NCBI RefSeq assembly: GCF_900005765.1
Contig: NC_041691.1
Coordinates: 1,798,001-1,862,000, forward strand
Source of the DNA: Plasmodium relictum
Taxonomy: Eukaryota; Apicomplexa; Aconoidasida; Haemosporida; Plasmodiidae
Direction: 5' to 3'
Length of the DNA: 64,000 nucleotides
How positions within the stretch are numbered: the first letter of the stretch is position 1; each line of letters begins with the position of its first letter. Below, in pieces: positions 11,143-24,046 of the stretch. The notes beneath the pieces were generated by a model. It was not told where the DNA came from, made no database searches, and worked only from the letters and a program-made list of their open reading frames with translations. Both the position numbers and the translations under genes were made by a program.

Positions 11143-14100
11143 TTATAATATAGAACGTTTTTGGTGTTTCAAATTAAGTAATATTATTGTTATGTTATCT
11201 TTACATTTTTTCACCTTAACAGCATATTTTACAATATTTTTAACAATCTTCTTGAACTTAATTTTTTTTAGTTGTGATGATTTAATATAATTTATAATTT
11301 TTTGTGCATTTAACACATCAAACAATCCATCACTAGACAAAAAAAAGAAATCATCATTCTTAGTTAATTTTAATTTTTTTATATCAGGGAAACATATAAC
11401 TAATTGCTTTTTATAAAAATTATAATCAATAAAATTATCTATCATTGAATTTAATTTAGAATAATTTACATTGTTCACTAGCTCTAATAATTGAACATTT
11501 TTTATATTTAAAAAAGTTTCTTTTTTATTTTTATATTTATTTTGTAAAGTTTTTGAACTATTTTTTCTTTTTTTCAGTGAATTATTTTTCTTAAAAATAT
11601 TTTTAATACTCTTGTAAGTTTCTTTTGAAACACTCAAATAATTAAATATATTGAAATTTTCATTTTCAGGCATTTCATTTATATAAATAAAATGTGAATT
11701 TTCTTTTAAAGAATTAATTTTTTTTTTAAAAAAAGGAAAAAATTTATTAATCACATTATTGTGGCTCATTGATAATTCTTTTCTCTTGAATACTTCATGC
11801 TTTTTATTCTGATAAGAAAAATATAAGTTGTTCCTATGTTCTGCATTTAATTTATTTGATGATTTACTGATGATATCATTTTTAATCAATTTTCTTTCTT
11901 CATTTTTTTGCATATTACTAAAATCTCCTGTTATGAATTTATCTATAGAATATCCATGTTTCTCATTCTTATTTGATGAAATATTATTTGAATATGTTTT
12001 ATATAAATCATTTTTACTTACATTAAAGTTATTTGAACGAGTGTTATAAAGGTCACTTTTATTTGTATTAAAGAGTATAGGGTTATATAGGCTTAAAAAA
12101 AAACTGGATATACCATGATTTTTACAACCATTTAAGTTAAATTTAACGAATGCATTCCTATTACTGTCAAAATAAGAATTTTGAAACTTTTTAAAAAAAT
12201 TTCTTTTATATGTTTTATATTTATAATTACCAAATGATCTAGTAATAGATAATTTTCCTTCTATTTTATTTTTACGTACATAAGATTCACATAAAAGAAT
12301 CCGTTTATATTCTTCATGAGAATAAGGCTTATGAGACCTACTTAAGAAGAATTCTTCATTTTTTTTTATTAGTAAAGCTTTTGAGTCCCCGCAATTTATA
12401 ATATAACAAAATTGATTTAATATCAATAATATAATTGCAGTAGATCCAGAATTTTTATTGTTATCCCTTATATTATATAAAAAATCATCATCTGTCTTTT
12501 TAAAAGTTTTATATATTGACAATTTAATGTCATTGTCTATATTTTCTGATAATATTATATCTCCACATATATAAAAAACTTGCTTCTGAAAGTTTTTTAC
12601 TAACTTTTTTTTTATATATTCAACGCAATCTAAACCATTATATCCATCATAAATACCAATAAAAGAACAAATTAATTTATCGTTTTCATTTATTCTTACA
12701 TTTTCATATAAATTAAATCTATCTTCTAAATTCTTTCTTATTCCTCTTGTACAGCATTTACCTATTTCAAATCTTACTATTTTAATTATAATTTCTCCTA
12801 TTTTCATTGTGTCATTTATTTTCAATTCATAGACTTTCTTTTTTTTTAAAATAATCCATGCTTTATATACTTTTTTTTTTTTTCTAATTAAATTTGTTAT
12901 TTCCTTATGTTTATTGATTTCTGTTGTAGCAACACGTTCTATTAATTCTCTATTTCTTTTTTCTCTTTCACTTAATCTTATATTTTTATATAAATCTTTA
13001 TTTAAATCATCTAAAAATATTTTTTCCGAATTTTTTTCTACTACATTTCTCCTTTTTTTTTTTAAAGAATTTTTTATAATTTTAATTTTAAATTCTCCTT
13101 TGGAGTAAATACAAATAATATCTGGAAACTTATCTGAAATTTTTATAACTTTTTTTTTTCTAATATACTCAAGATACTTCCTAATTTTATATAATTTCTG
13201 ATTTTCAATTGCTTCAATTTTATTGTCTAGTATTAAATCAAGGGATCGAACATTTTTAATTTTCTTTAAAAATATATTTTCCTTTTTTTTTTTTAATTCA
13301 TAATAATAATTCCTTATTAAACTGAGTCCTAATAATTTTTTATTAAATTTAAACTTACTGTATATATTTTTTAATTTCGTGATAAGCTTATGTGCTTTAA
13401 TTAAATCTTCACCATTTAGTAAATTCTTCCTAAAATTAAATTTTTGCTTTTTCTTGTTTTTCATACTACAAGATTTATTTGCTTTCAAATGCATATATGG
13501 CATATTTTTTTTTTTTTTTAATAAATATATTTTTTTTAGATTTAAATTCTTCAATTTATATGATAAAGGAGAGTATGATTTTTTTTTTTTCTTTAAATTT
13601 CTATATGATAAATTATTTTCATTTTTATAACCATACTTTCTTCTATGTTCATTTGAAATTGACAAGTTATCCAAGTTTTTTTTAATTGTTTTAGTGTTTT
13701 CTAAATATTCAGAAGAAAAATTATAAAACAACTCAAAATTATCATTTTCTTTAATATTTAATAATTTATATATATTAAATGAATCACTAAAAAATAAATC
13801 CTTTTCTTTAAAATTATAGTATTCTCTATTATTTCTTTTTATATATGTATTTTTATAAGTCTTAATTCTTTTTAGTTTCGATTTTATCTGTTCATATGAA
13901 AGTTCTTTTGCTAACTTTTTTTTGTTATCAGAAATTACATATGCTCCTCTCCATCTATGTATAAAATAAAATAAAGAAATAGAAACAAAAGGGAATATAA
14001 AAATGGCATATATTTATTAAGATAAAATAAGTATTGAATATATGTATAAAGCATATAATGAGAAACAATAGATTTAATATTAATAAAAATTCATATATAT

Positions 14101-14978
14101 ATATATATATATATACTTCTTATAAAATTACGTTATAATATCAATTATTGAATAGTTTTCAAGATTAACTAATATAATTGCATGATATGTCTTTTCATTG
14201 GGAATAAAATAAAAACTTTCAATTAAACATAATTTTAGTTTATATTTTTCTAATATATTTAATTTTAAATTTTCAATAAATTCATATAACTTTAGGCATC
14301 TACTATAATAGATATTGCACAATAATTTTATGTAATCGAAATTATTTGAATACTCACTCTTATCTAAGTAACTCGATAAAAATACTAAAAATGGTTTATA
14401 TAAATTCCTTAAATCATATAAACAAAAGAAGTCATACAAACATTTTTTTGTATTTTTTATTTTTACTTTTTTCAAACCTATATATGTGTTATTTAATTTT
14501 ATACATTTTGCATATTTCAATTCTATATAATAATTTTTAACTTGTAAAAGTGTATCTGCATTAAAAAAAATATATATGTATATTTGTATATTTATTTATT
14601 TAACTTTAATTTTTTATGTTTAAAAAATTCTATTAAAAATTATATTAACAAAAAAATAAAAACTATAATAACAAAATAAAATAGATTAATAAATTGAAAA
14701 TTGTTCGTACTAAAATTCTTATTGATAACTTTTAGGAAATGTTTGTTTATATTTTCATAAAAATAAAATTTTGAATGAATATTTTCATCTATATAGAGTG
14801 CAGTACTCTTAAATTTTTTGTAATTATTATTTATTGTAAAATATTTATTCCTATTTTTTATATTTAAACAATAAAGGAGAAATTTTTTTTTATAATTTAA
14901 CAATGAATTTTTGTATTCTATAAATTCCTCTGAATCTAAATCATAATCATTCAAGTTTAATTCATTATTTAAAATCAT
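11143..14978 (-). CDS. PP2C-like protein phosphatase with large N-terminal region and altered DGxxG motif
   Basis: Splicing complement(11143-13954, 14132-14555, 14711-14978) gives 1,167 residues in one frame, starting at the ATG at 14978; the first junction is the least certain. The C-terminal half is a PPM/PP2C fold split by a low-complexity insert. Family motifs in order are IGIYDGYNGLDCVEYI (usually DGHGG), GSTAIILLILN, CGDSKALLIKK, SHKPYSHEEYKRI, LSITRSFGNYKYK, then after the insert FFFLSSDGLFDVLNAQKII and KDNITIIL. The metal-binding Asp residues (YDG, SDG, KDN) are present, but the His after the first DG, which acts as general acid, is Tyr. The protein may be a slow phosphatase or a pseudophosphatase. 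The N-terminal third is Lys/Tyr/Leu-rich with no recognised domain. Substrate and location are unknown. The gene is convergent with 8376-10745. Confidence 0.8.
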
Positions 14979-16945
14979 TTTATAATAAACTTAATATGAT
15001 TACAAATTTATATATTAAATATTCATATATATATATTTTTAATGCGTCTTATTCAAAATTTTTTAGATGAGTTTTATCTTATATAATTTTCTTCCACACT
15101 GTTATAATTCATATAAAAAAAAGTGTAAAATAAAATTTTTTCTTTTTCATCGTTTCTAATTCATACTATTTTGTCAGAATTATACTTATTTATATTCTCA
15201 GAATACTATTTAAGATATATTACATATAAGATTCACATTGATCATTTTTTTTTTTTTTTTAATAACAGCATCCTAAAGCATTATAACTTTTTATATAAAA
15301 ACATACATAGTAATTGTATGTATTAATACTTCATAAAATCTTTTTTCTTATGGTTTTTTAAAATATAAAAGATAATTTCAAATTTAATTATTCTTTTTCT
15401 TTTTTTTTTTTTTTTTATGTGAAATGCTATAAAAATGTTTTAACTGCTTTTGTTTACACAATAAAATATTATTGTAAGTTTTATATTTTTTTTTTTTTTT
15501 TTTTTTTTCTCTTTGATATTTAGCTATACGTTTAATTAATAAAGTGTAAAATATAAATGTTTTATAATTTTATGTGTACATTCTATTTAAAAATTGATTA
15601 AATATATATATACTAAATAATACAATGATTTATAATACTAAAAGTAAATAAGTAGAACAAACACTAAATACATATTTTTTAAAAGAAATAATTATAATAT
15701 ATATATATTATTAAATTTTCAACTTAAAAAAAATAAGAACGTAATCAAAGTAACTTTGTTTATAAAATTATACAATAATGTTTTATAGTAAGAAAGATAT
15801 TAAAAAAAAATAAATAAAAACAAAAGGAAATTGATTCATTTTATTTAATAGTTTTTTTTTATGATTTTTAAATTAAGTTCTCATTTAATAAATTATTTCA
15901 TTCAATGATATATTTCCTTATTATGAAATATTTACAATTTTATATTTTTAATTCATGTTAAATTTTTTTTTGTTTTTTCGTTATAAATATATATGATTTT
16001 AAAAATAAAAAAAAAAAAAAAGGAAGCATTTATATCTTTTTTTTAAGACTTGAATGCATTTTATTTTTCGCTATTTAAATGAAATTTTTATAAATAAAAA
16101 AAATAAATAAATAAATTTTTTTATTTCTAATTGTTTGATAATTTTTATATTTTTTTCATTTTAATTATGTCTCTTTAATATAAAATATATATATATATAC
16201 ATATATTTTAATATGAAGAATAATAAATATGGTTAGAATAGCTCTAAAAAATTTATAATAAATTAAAAAATATATCCACATATGTAATAAACTCGGTTAT
16301 GCTTTTCTAAAAAAAACCTGCAGAAATAAAAAAATGAATGAGAAAAAAAAAAGAAAAAAAAATTTCTATTTAAAAAAACACATATTTTTAAAATTAAAAA
16401 AAAATTTATGTAGCTATAATTTTGGAAAATCCATGATCTAAAATTGTGAACCTTATGTTCTAGAATCTACACCTTCAAAAATTTTGTATTAAAAAAATAA
16501 TCTCATTAGGGGTATATTTTTTGTTTTTTCTTCTTTCCTTCTTAATTTATATTTAATATTTTTTTCTTATGAAATTTTTTCTGTTATACATCATATTTAA
16601 ATCATATTGTTTCCTTTTTTTATTATATTTTTGTTTTTTTGTTTTCTTTTTTATTTTTTGTTGTCGTTGCATGAGTGCATGCATTGATATTTTAGAGAAA
16701 GAAAGCATTATATATTTTTAAAAGATCATTAAATGTGCGAATTTTTTTTTTTTTTTTTTTTATAAAACATAAATATAAAAATATTTCATATTTATTGAAA
16801 TAGTTTAATATAATATAAAATATATTTTATATGATCTTATATGTGCAGTATTAAATATAGGTAATAAATGTATAGTAAGATTTTGAATTATAATTTTATA
16901 TTAATTACGAAAAAGAAATAAAAACGAATAAAATAAAAAGTGAAA
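14979..16945. promoter_or_regulatory. Divergent promoter region upstream of the 6-Cys gene, with TGCATG pair
   Basis: Two-kilobase spacer between two divergent genes. TGCATG at 16668-16673 and TGCATGCA at 16676-16683 sit 263-278 bp upstream of the 6-Cys ATG. They are the same motif found in the 7040-8375 promoter and match the AP2-Sp core (established knowledge; use here inferred). A patch of less biased composition lies around 16425-16485. No coding frame is supported, and long T tracts dominate 15250-15510. Confidence 0.4.
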
Positions 16946-17806
16946 ATGTTTATATTGATATCAATAATCTTGATTATATCTAATGCAAAATTAATTAAAG
17001 GGTTAAATAATAACAGAAAAATATGTAAATGTGATTTTACCGATAGATTAAACTTTTCACCTAGTCAAAAAACAAAAATTATATGTGATCTAAAACCTAA
17101 TCATGGTGATGAAGTAAAAGTAATAGCTAATGATAGTTATGAAGTAAGTTGTTTCAACAATTCAACATTATATTGCCCTTCAAAAAATTATTACCATAGT
17201 AACTCTGATATAGCGAAATATTCTCCAAAGTTAAAATATACAAAAAAAAGAACTATTGTAAATGGAAAAAATGTTTTTGAATATCACTTAACTATTGATA
17301 AGGATGCAACCGATATACTGTTTTATTGTTATATAAAACCAAAACAAGTTTCTGAACTTTTACAAGGAGTAGTAAAAATTGATTTAAAAAGAGAAATAAG
17401 TGAAGAATATTCTCAAGTTTCGGAAAATGGAATTCATACCTGTGATTTTTCACAAGGAAATCTAAATATATATCCATCACTCGGATTTTATTATAAAAAT
17501 TCAAGATCAGTAAATTGTATTTACAAAGTTATACCAAATAATTTATTTTTAATAAAACTTCCTAAATTAGAAATAGTTACTGAACAGTTTTTGCCTGGTA
17601 TAGTAAATTGCTTATCTGAATACGCTTTCATTAATTTTACATTAAAACATATAGAAGAATTAGAAGATTCTATCATTTTTCATATCATATTTGGTGAATT
17701 TAAAAAATCTTTTAACTTATCATGCTCAATGGATTTATCAGAATATACTATAGAGCCATGTTCAATAGGAAAAAAAGGTAATGTTACTTTTTTTTTTAAT
17801 GTATAA
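16946..17806 (+). CDS. 6-cysteine (s48/45) family protein, two domains, secreted
   Basis: Starts at the ATG at 16946 with a signal peptide ([14 protein letters not shown]). Two s48/45 domains follow. The first, about residues 28-135, has Cys in [27 protein letters not shown] and ILFYCYIKP. The second, about 155-280, has [29 protein letters not shown] and IEPCSIG. This A-type/B-type pair is the hallmark of the Plasmodium 6-Cys family, used on gametes, sporozoites and merozoites for adhesion and immune evasion. At 286 residues, with no hydrophobic C-terminal tail, it lacks a GPI anchor, as in the secreted members. A GGTAATG donor-like site near 17775 means a further 3' exon cannot be excluded. 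TGCATG motifs upstream suggest sporozoite expression. I cannot match it to a named member. Confidence 0.85.
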   Translation: MFILISIILIISNAKLIKGLNNNRKICKCDFTDRLNFSPSQKTKIICDLKPNHGDEVKVIANDSYEVSCFNNSTLYCPSKNYYHSNSDIAKYSPKLKYTKKRTIVNGKNVFEYHLTIDKDATDILFYCYIKPKQVSELLQGVVKIDLKREISEEYSQVSENGIHTCDFSQGNLNIYPSLGFYYKNSRSVNCIYKVIPNNLFLIKLPKLEIVTEQFLPGIVNCLSEYAFINFTLKHIEELEDSIIFHIIFGEFKKSFNLSCSMDLSEYTIEPCSIGKKGNVTFFFNV

Positions 17807-18683
17807 TTAAAAATTAATTTTTGATGAAATTTCAAATTGGATAGTAAGCAAAAGATATTTATAATTGAATTAAAGTAGAAAAAAAAAAAGTGTGTATATG
17901 TATAAAATGAAATTATATAAAAGGGATTAAGGAAATAATTCAATTAAATAAATTATAGCTATTTATATATATATATATATATATATAAAATAACAATAAA
18001 TAATAAATTAGATAACATATAAATAATTTTGTCCAGTTTTATTTTAATTATCCCATAATTTTTTTATTAAAAGAAACTTAAAAAAAAAAAATTAAATTCT
18101 CAAAACTACATTAAAAATAAAAATTTTATAAATTTTCTTTATTTAACAAACGTAATTAAATAATTCATTTTTTTTTTTTTTTAAGTATGTTTTTAATTCT
18201 GCTTATGATTTGTTTTTATTTTTCTTATTTTTTAATATAATTTTTTTTATGTATTCCATTATTTTTTTTTTTTAAATTCTTTAAATTATAAAAATATAAA
18301 ATAATTTTTACATTGCTTTGTCTTTAAATTTAGTAACATATATTAAATTCTATTTTTTTTTTTTTTTTTTATTTTCTTAAACAATGCATATGAATATTCA
18401 TATTTTTTTTAAAGTGTTCTTTTTTTAGTTTTGTTTTTACAGATTTATGTAATTTGACTTTTTTTTTTAGTTAGAAGTAATTTAAGAATTTTATATTACC
18501 TATAATACAATTTCTAATAAAAAGAAAAAATGAATTTTTTGTATTCTACATATTTTATGTTAAATGGGATACTATATAAAACTAAAAATTAGAAAGAATA
18601 AAATTAAATATATATATATATATATATATAATAAAAATAGACTTAAATTTTAAAATTAAGAATGAATAATAAAATTTAGGAAA
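17807..18683. other. Intergenic region between 6-Cys and adenylyl cyclase genes
   Basis: Spacer between two plus-strand genes, with T-rich tracts and (TA)n runs near 17965-17986 and 18608-18630. It must hold the 3' UTR of the 6-Cys gene and the cyclase promoter. No motif or frame is convincing. Confidence 0.5.
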
Positions 18684-20624
18684 ATGATTCCTGATTTAAA
18701 ACAAATTTATGCTAAGGAAATTTTTCAAAATGAAAAGTTAAAAAATTTTTTTTTTAAATATAGATCTAAATCAAAGGTCTTGTATTCTTTTACATCTGAT
18801 AATGTAAAAATAAACAATATAAAAAAAATTTAATATATAAATAAAAAATTAAATAAGACATAATTTTAAGAGATGTAAATTTAGGAAAGTATATAATTTT
18901 ATATTAAAATTAATTTTATCCTGATTTAAACTTAGGAATTTTAAAATAATTGCTTATGTACATATACATACTCTTTTTGAATATTATTTAAAACTGTAAA
19001 ATTTTTTTTTATATAAGATAATTCTGTTTTAATTATTAAAATTATATTTTTATAGGAAACTATACTGGAAGAAAAAAAGCATAGAAATAATTTATATATT
19101 TTTAAATATAGCGTACATAAAGAATAAAGAAAAATTAACTATTTATATTAAATTAGAAGAAAAATTTAAAACATCTATAGATATAAGTTACTTTCTCCTT
19201 TTTCTTTTTTTTTTTCTTAATATAGAGCATATACTTTAAAATATTAAAAAATAAATTTTATAAAGTTTCCACTTTTCTTTACTTATTTTTTGTTATTTTT
19301 AGTAAAGATTTTTTATATATATTCTTAAATAAAGTTATAATACAAAAAAAAAAAAAAAAAAAAAAAAAGACAGTTATATTTGTTTATATTTCAATGCATT
19401 TCATTACATAGTTCTTAATTTTTTAAATTATATATATAAATATATATATATATTTGTGCATACTAATTTTTTTTACTAGAAATATGATGTAATTTCAGAT
19501 TTTTTTATTATGATACTAATTTGTTGTTGCTTCATTGAAGTAACAATTAACATCTTAATGGGCACAAATTATTTTTTTTATTTTATGTTTTTTGATATAC
19601 TATCATTAATTTTATTGTTTTTTGATCTCTCTATTTATGAAAAGTATTTATTTGATTTTTTTTGCTTTTCTATAAAAAGGTAAAGCCTAATAAAAATAAA
19701 TTTGTTATTTCATATTATTATTTAAGACAGTTATTTTTCTTTCTATATCTTAAAAATTTCCTTAGTATTTAATTTATAATTTTTTATGATTCTAAAAACT
19801 ATACGAAATTCCTAATAAATCTTTCATTTATCAATTTGTTGTTCTTAGTATATATGGAATAAAAGAAATTGATGAAGAAGAAATATTTTACTTAGTACAT
19901 TTACTAAAAGTTTTACGTGTTGTAAAAATATATCGATTAATTATTCATTTTATTAAAAAACTTACTAAAGACAAATATAAACATAGAAATAAGTGGAATG
20001 TAATAAAATTTTTTAATAATCACAAAAAATATATATAAATAAATTTTTATTTGGAAACTTTTTTTTTTTTTTTTTTTTTTTTTAGTTTGAAAAAGTTGAA
20101 AGTATGCAAAATATAAAGAATATAAAGGTATATTATAAAAGCATGCAATATTATATAGAATTAAAAATAAATAAAAATATTTATAGAATATAATTGCATT
20201 TATATATATATATATTTTTTTTTTTATTTATTTCAGAAAAGTTTAAAATTTACAAATAAAATGCATTTAGCATTAATAAAAAGATATTTCATGTCTTTAT
20301 TATTTATTATGCTATCTTATATATTCATAGAAATGGTAAAATGTTTTTTTCTTTTTTTTTTCATAATAATATATCTCTAATTAATTTTATTTTTATATCA
20401 GATTTCAGTTTCAAAGGAAAAAAAAAACTCAATGAGTTATTTCATTTATAATTTAGATCTGTTAATAAAAAGGAAAATAAATTAACAATCATATACCTAT
20501 ATCTATCTATCTATATATATTAATTTTATATGAATACAATTTTTAGAATTATCTATGATGAATACTATGAAAATGAATTCTTGAAAGCTCTATATTTTTA
20601 TAGCGTATGAAAAAAGATTAAATA

Positions 20625-20677
<53 letters not shown>

Positions 20678-22927
20678 ATAGGAAATTCAAAAAAAAAAAA
20701 GAGATGTAGAATATTTAATAAGTTTTAGATCAAAAAGAAAATTAAAAAATTTTATTAACAAAAAAGAAATTAATTTGAAAGAAAAAAATTTTATTCTATG
20801 GGATTTTACAAATCTGTCTGATGTAATAAGATAAAATATATATATATATATATATATCTTAAAAAAAAGAAATAGAATAATTAAAATATATAAATATATG
20901 CAGAATGATTTAATTAAGTTTTTAAATATGAATGATTCAAATCAAAACCAAAGTAATGAAGAATATATTATTTTAGATAACACAATTAAAGATATAAGTA
21001 TAAAAAAAAAAAATGAAATAAATATAAGAAAAATTAATTTCTATTTTTTATTGATATTAAAAAATATATAATTCATTTTATTTTATTTTTTAAAAGACGA
21101 ATTAAGATATTATGAAATGAAAGTCTATAACACTAAAGATTATACGTTTTATATAAATATTAAAAAAATTATAGAAAATAAGATAAAAAAAATAATAATT
21201 TTTAAAATATTTGTTATAATAGTATAATTTAAAAAAAATTAAAATAAATAAAATAAGATAAATTTTATTTTATTTTTAATTTTTTTTTTTTTTTCTATAA
21301 TCTTCATACTATTCAGTTTTCTCTTATTATTCTATTTTACTTCACATGTGAATTGAATATTTTACTATTCCCCATTGAAAGCATATTAAAAAAATTAAAA
21401 CTTATGAAGTATGCAATATATATAAAAGAAGTATATTATTTTTTAAATATTATTTGAACTAAAGTTTAATGTATCTATATGTTATTTTTTTTTTTCTTTT
21501 GTAGAGCTAATCCAATATTAGCACTTGAAATGCAAGAAGAACTGTTAAATCATGAGTTGCAACATATATTAAGAAACTCAAAACTAAAAAGGTAAACATT
21601 AAAATACATTTTATTTTATTTTACTTTTATAATTTAGTTCATATAATATATAAAAATATTATATTTCTTATACTTAAATAAAAAAAAGCAAGTATTTATA
21701 TTCCTTTAGTATTAAATTTTTTGAGATAACAAGAAAAAAAGACAATAATAAATTCTAATTATTTTTATATATGTACTTATATACCATTTACTTTTTTTTT
21801 GTTTTTTTTCAAAAAAACAATTTTAGAAGAAGCATAAAAGAGAATTATGAGATTTTAAAAATGGAAGAAAATTTAATGAAATTAGGTACATTAATGTTAT
21901 TAGGTATTAACATTTAAATTTAGATATAATATTTTTTTATTTTTACATGTTTTGTTTATTTCTAAAAATATTTTTATACATTGTTACTAGTTGCAATTTC
22001 ATGTTAATAAAAAGAAGGAATAAAACAAACATATATATAATTAAAATAGTTATTTTATTTTTTTTTTTCTTTTTTGCAAAAATATTCTTTTTAAGGTTTT
22101 GGAGAAGCAGGAGCAAAAATTATTTCTAAAAATATTAATGAACAAGAAAATGTGAATCTATTAATAAATGGAGAAATAGTTTATTCAGTTTTTGCGTTTT
22201 GTGATATAAGAAACTTTACTGAAATCACAGAAATATTAAAAGAAAAGGTTATTATTATTTTTTTTCTTTTTAATAAAAGATTCTTTTGTTTCATTTTAAA
22301 ATTATTCATTATATATATATTATTTACATAGATTATGATATTTATTAATTTAATTGCTGAAATTATTCATGAATGTTGTGATTTTTATGGGGGTTCAATA
22401 AATAAAAATATAGGAGATGCATTTTTATTAGTATGGAAATGTAAGAAAAATAAATTTTATAACTCAGAAAATAGTCATAGAGAATTTTCAGAAAAAGAAA
22501 ATGTAAATAGAATCTGTGATTTAGCTTTTTTTTCTACAATACAAACATTAATTAAGCTTCAGCAGGTAAAGAATAATATTTCAAATTCTCAAAAATTATA
22601 GTATATATATATATAATTAATTTTTTTAATTAATTAAGTCAGAAAAAATAAATATATTTTTGAAAAATGAAAAAATTGATGATTTAGTTAATAAAAATAT
22701 TTTAGAGCTAAGTTTTGGTTTACATTTTGGTTGGGCTGTTGAAGGAGCTATTGGAAGTAGTTATAAAATTGATTTATCATATCTGTCAGAAAATGTAAAT
22801 ATAGCTAGTAGATTACAAGATATTTCAAAAATATATAGAAATAATATTGTTATATCAGGGGATTTTTATGATAATATGTCAAATAATTTTAAAGTTAGTA
22901 ATTCTTTTATTTCATAAAACAAAGTTC

Positions 22928-22989
<62 letters not shown>

Positions 22990-23809
22990 AATACATATAT
23001 AATTTATTTTTCCTATATAATAAAGAAATCTTTGAGAAGAATTGATAGAGCTAAATTAAAAGGATGCAAAAATCCTTTAAATTTATATACTTTTGATTTA
23101 TTCTTAAATAAAGTTAAAATAAAATTGAATAAAAAAATAAAAAAAAAAAAAAAAAGTAAAAATAATAACATATATTATGTTTTAGATTAAGAAGAGAATA
23201 AATGTGGACACATTTGATAATACCTTAAATTTTGATATAAAAATGCTAAAGGTAATAAAATTTTATAAAAGTAACTTTATTTTTGTATATCAAAATTTAA
23301 AAATTTCACTAAAATCAAATTATTTCAGATATTAGATGATATTAAAAAAAAAACAGATAGAAGAAAAAGAAAAAAGGAAGTATTAAATCTTAATTATAAT
23401 GTAATTCCAATAAAAAAACTTTTTTTTTTTTTTTTTTTTTTGTTTTAAAACAACATTTCATATGCTTAAGTAATATTCTAAACATAAGATATATGAAACA
23501 GTAATTTTTTTATTTTATTTTATATAAATATTTCCACATTTTTAGCTTTATGAAGAATATGTAAAAAATAAAGATATAAAATTAATAAAAGTTGATTTTC
23601 CCAATGATTATTTAAATTTATTTAATGATGCATTAGAATTATATTTAAATGGTAATTGGCATGAATCAAAAAAAAATTTAGAAAATTTAAAAAAGAATTA
23701 TTCTTTTGAAGACAATATTGTAAATCAATTGTTGAACTTTATGGAGCTGACAAATTTTACTACACCTCATGATTGGTGCGGATACAGGACATTTTTACAA
23801 AAATCATAA
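18684..23809 (+). CDS. ACalpha: Adenylyl cyclase alpha: voltage-sensor-like channel domain fused to class III cyclase
   Basis: Many-exon gene (about 20 short exons with T-rich introns); the span is firm at the 3' end, and the ATG at 18684 is the best start. The N-terminal half carries membrane segments (about 19500-19680, FFDILSLILLFFDLS) and an S4-like helix, LLKVLRVVKIYRLIIHF (about 19900-19960), with a positive residue about every third position. Another segment lies near 20280 (YFMSLLFIMLSYIFIEM). The C-terminal half (about 22095-23100) is a class III nucleotide cyclase: metal-binding Asp in FCDIRNFTE and in NIGDAFLLVWK, and the transition-state Asn/Arg in ENVNIASRLQ. It converts ATP to cAMP. 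This fusion is the known Plasmodium ACalpha, linked to sporozoite apical exocytosis. The tail runs to HDWCGYRTFLQKS. The first one or two exon joins are unresolved. Confidence 0.85.
20629..20672. repeat. (TA)n microsatellite in an intron of the cyclase gene
   Basis: An uninterrupted TA dinucleotide array inside an intron of the adenylyl cyclase gene. Likely length-polymorphic between isolates. Confidence 0.9.
22930..22986. repeat. (TA)n microsatellite in an intron of the cyclase gene
   Basis: A long uninterrupted TA array in the intron directly after the exon with the transition-state Asn/Arg motif of the cyclase domain. It is among the longest arrays in the window. Confidence 0.9.
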
Positions 23810-23862
23810 TTATAAATTTTATTTAAAATTTAATAAAAATATTTCATATTTAAAAATGAAAG

Positions 23863-23868
<6 letters not shown>

Positions 23869-23926
<58 letters not shown>
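23869..23926. repeat. (TA)n microsatellite between convergent genes
   Basis: TA array filling much of the 237-bp spacer between the stop codon of the cyclase gene (23809) and the end of the RRP5-like gene (24047). Apart from it the spacer shows only poly-A tracts. Confidence 0.9.
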
Positions 23927-23928
<2 letters not shown>

Positions 23929-24046
23929 TAATATATCTAAAAAAATATATGTTAAAAATGAATTTATGAAAATATTTAAAAAAAAAAGAAAAAAAAAAAT
24001 TAATCAAATAATAATGATAATAATATATATTTATATGTGTATATTT

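Noticed and set aside
17775-17806. 3' splice extension of the 6-Cys gene
   Set aside because: GGTAATG resembles a donor, but no downstream exon with Cys or a GPI signal could be joined, and the unspliced end completes the second domain.
21947-22129. 60-codon plus-strand frame
   Set aside because: It is mostly an intron of the adenylyl cyclase gene reading into the first part of the next exon in the wrong frame.
22930-22986. (TA)n arrays as centromere or replication origin
   Set aside because: Arrays are short (about 40-70 bp), spread over introns and spacers, and lack the kilobase-scale, near-100% AT block expected of a Plasmodium centromere.
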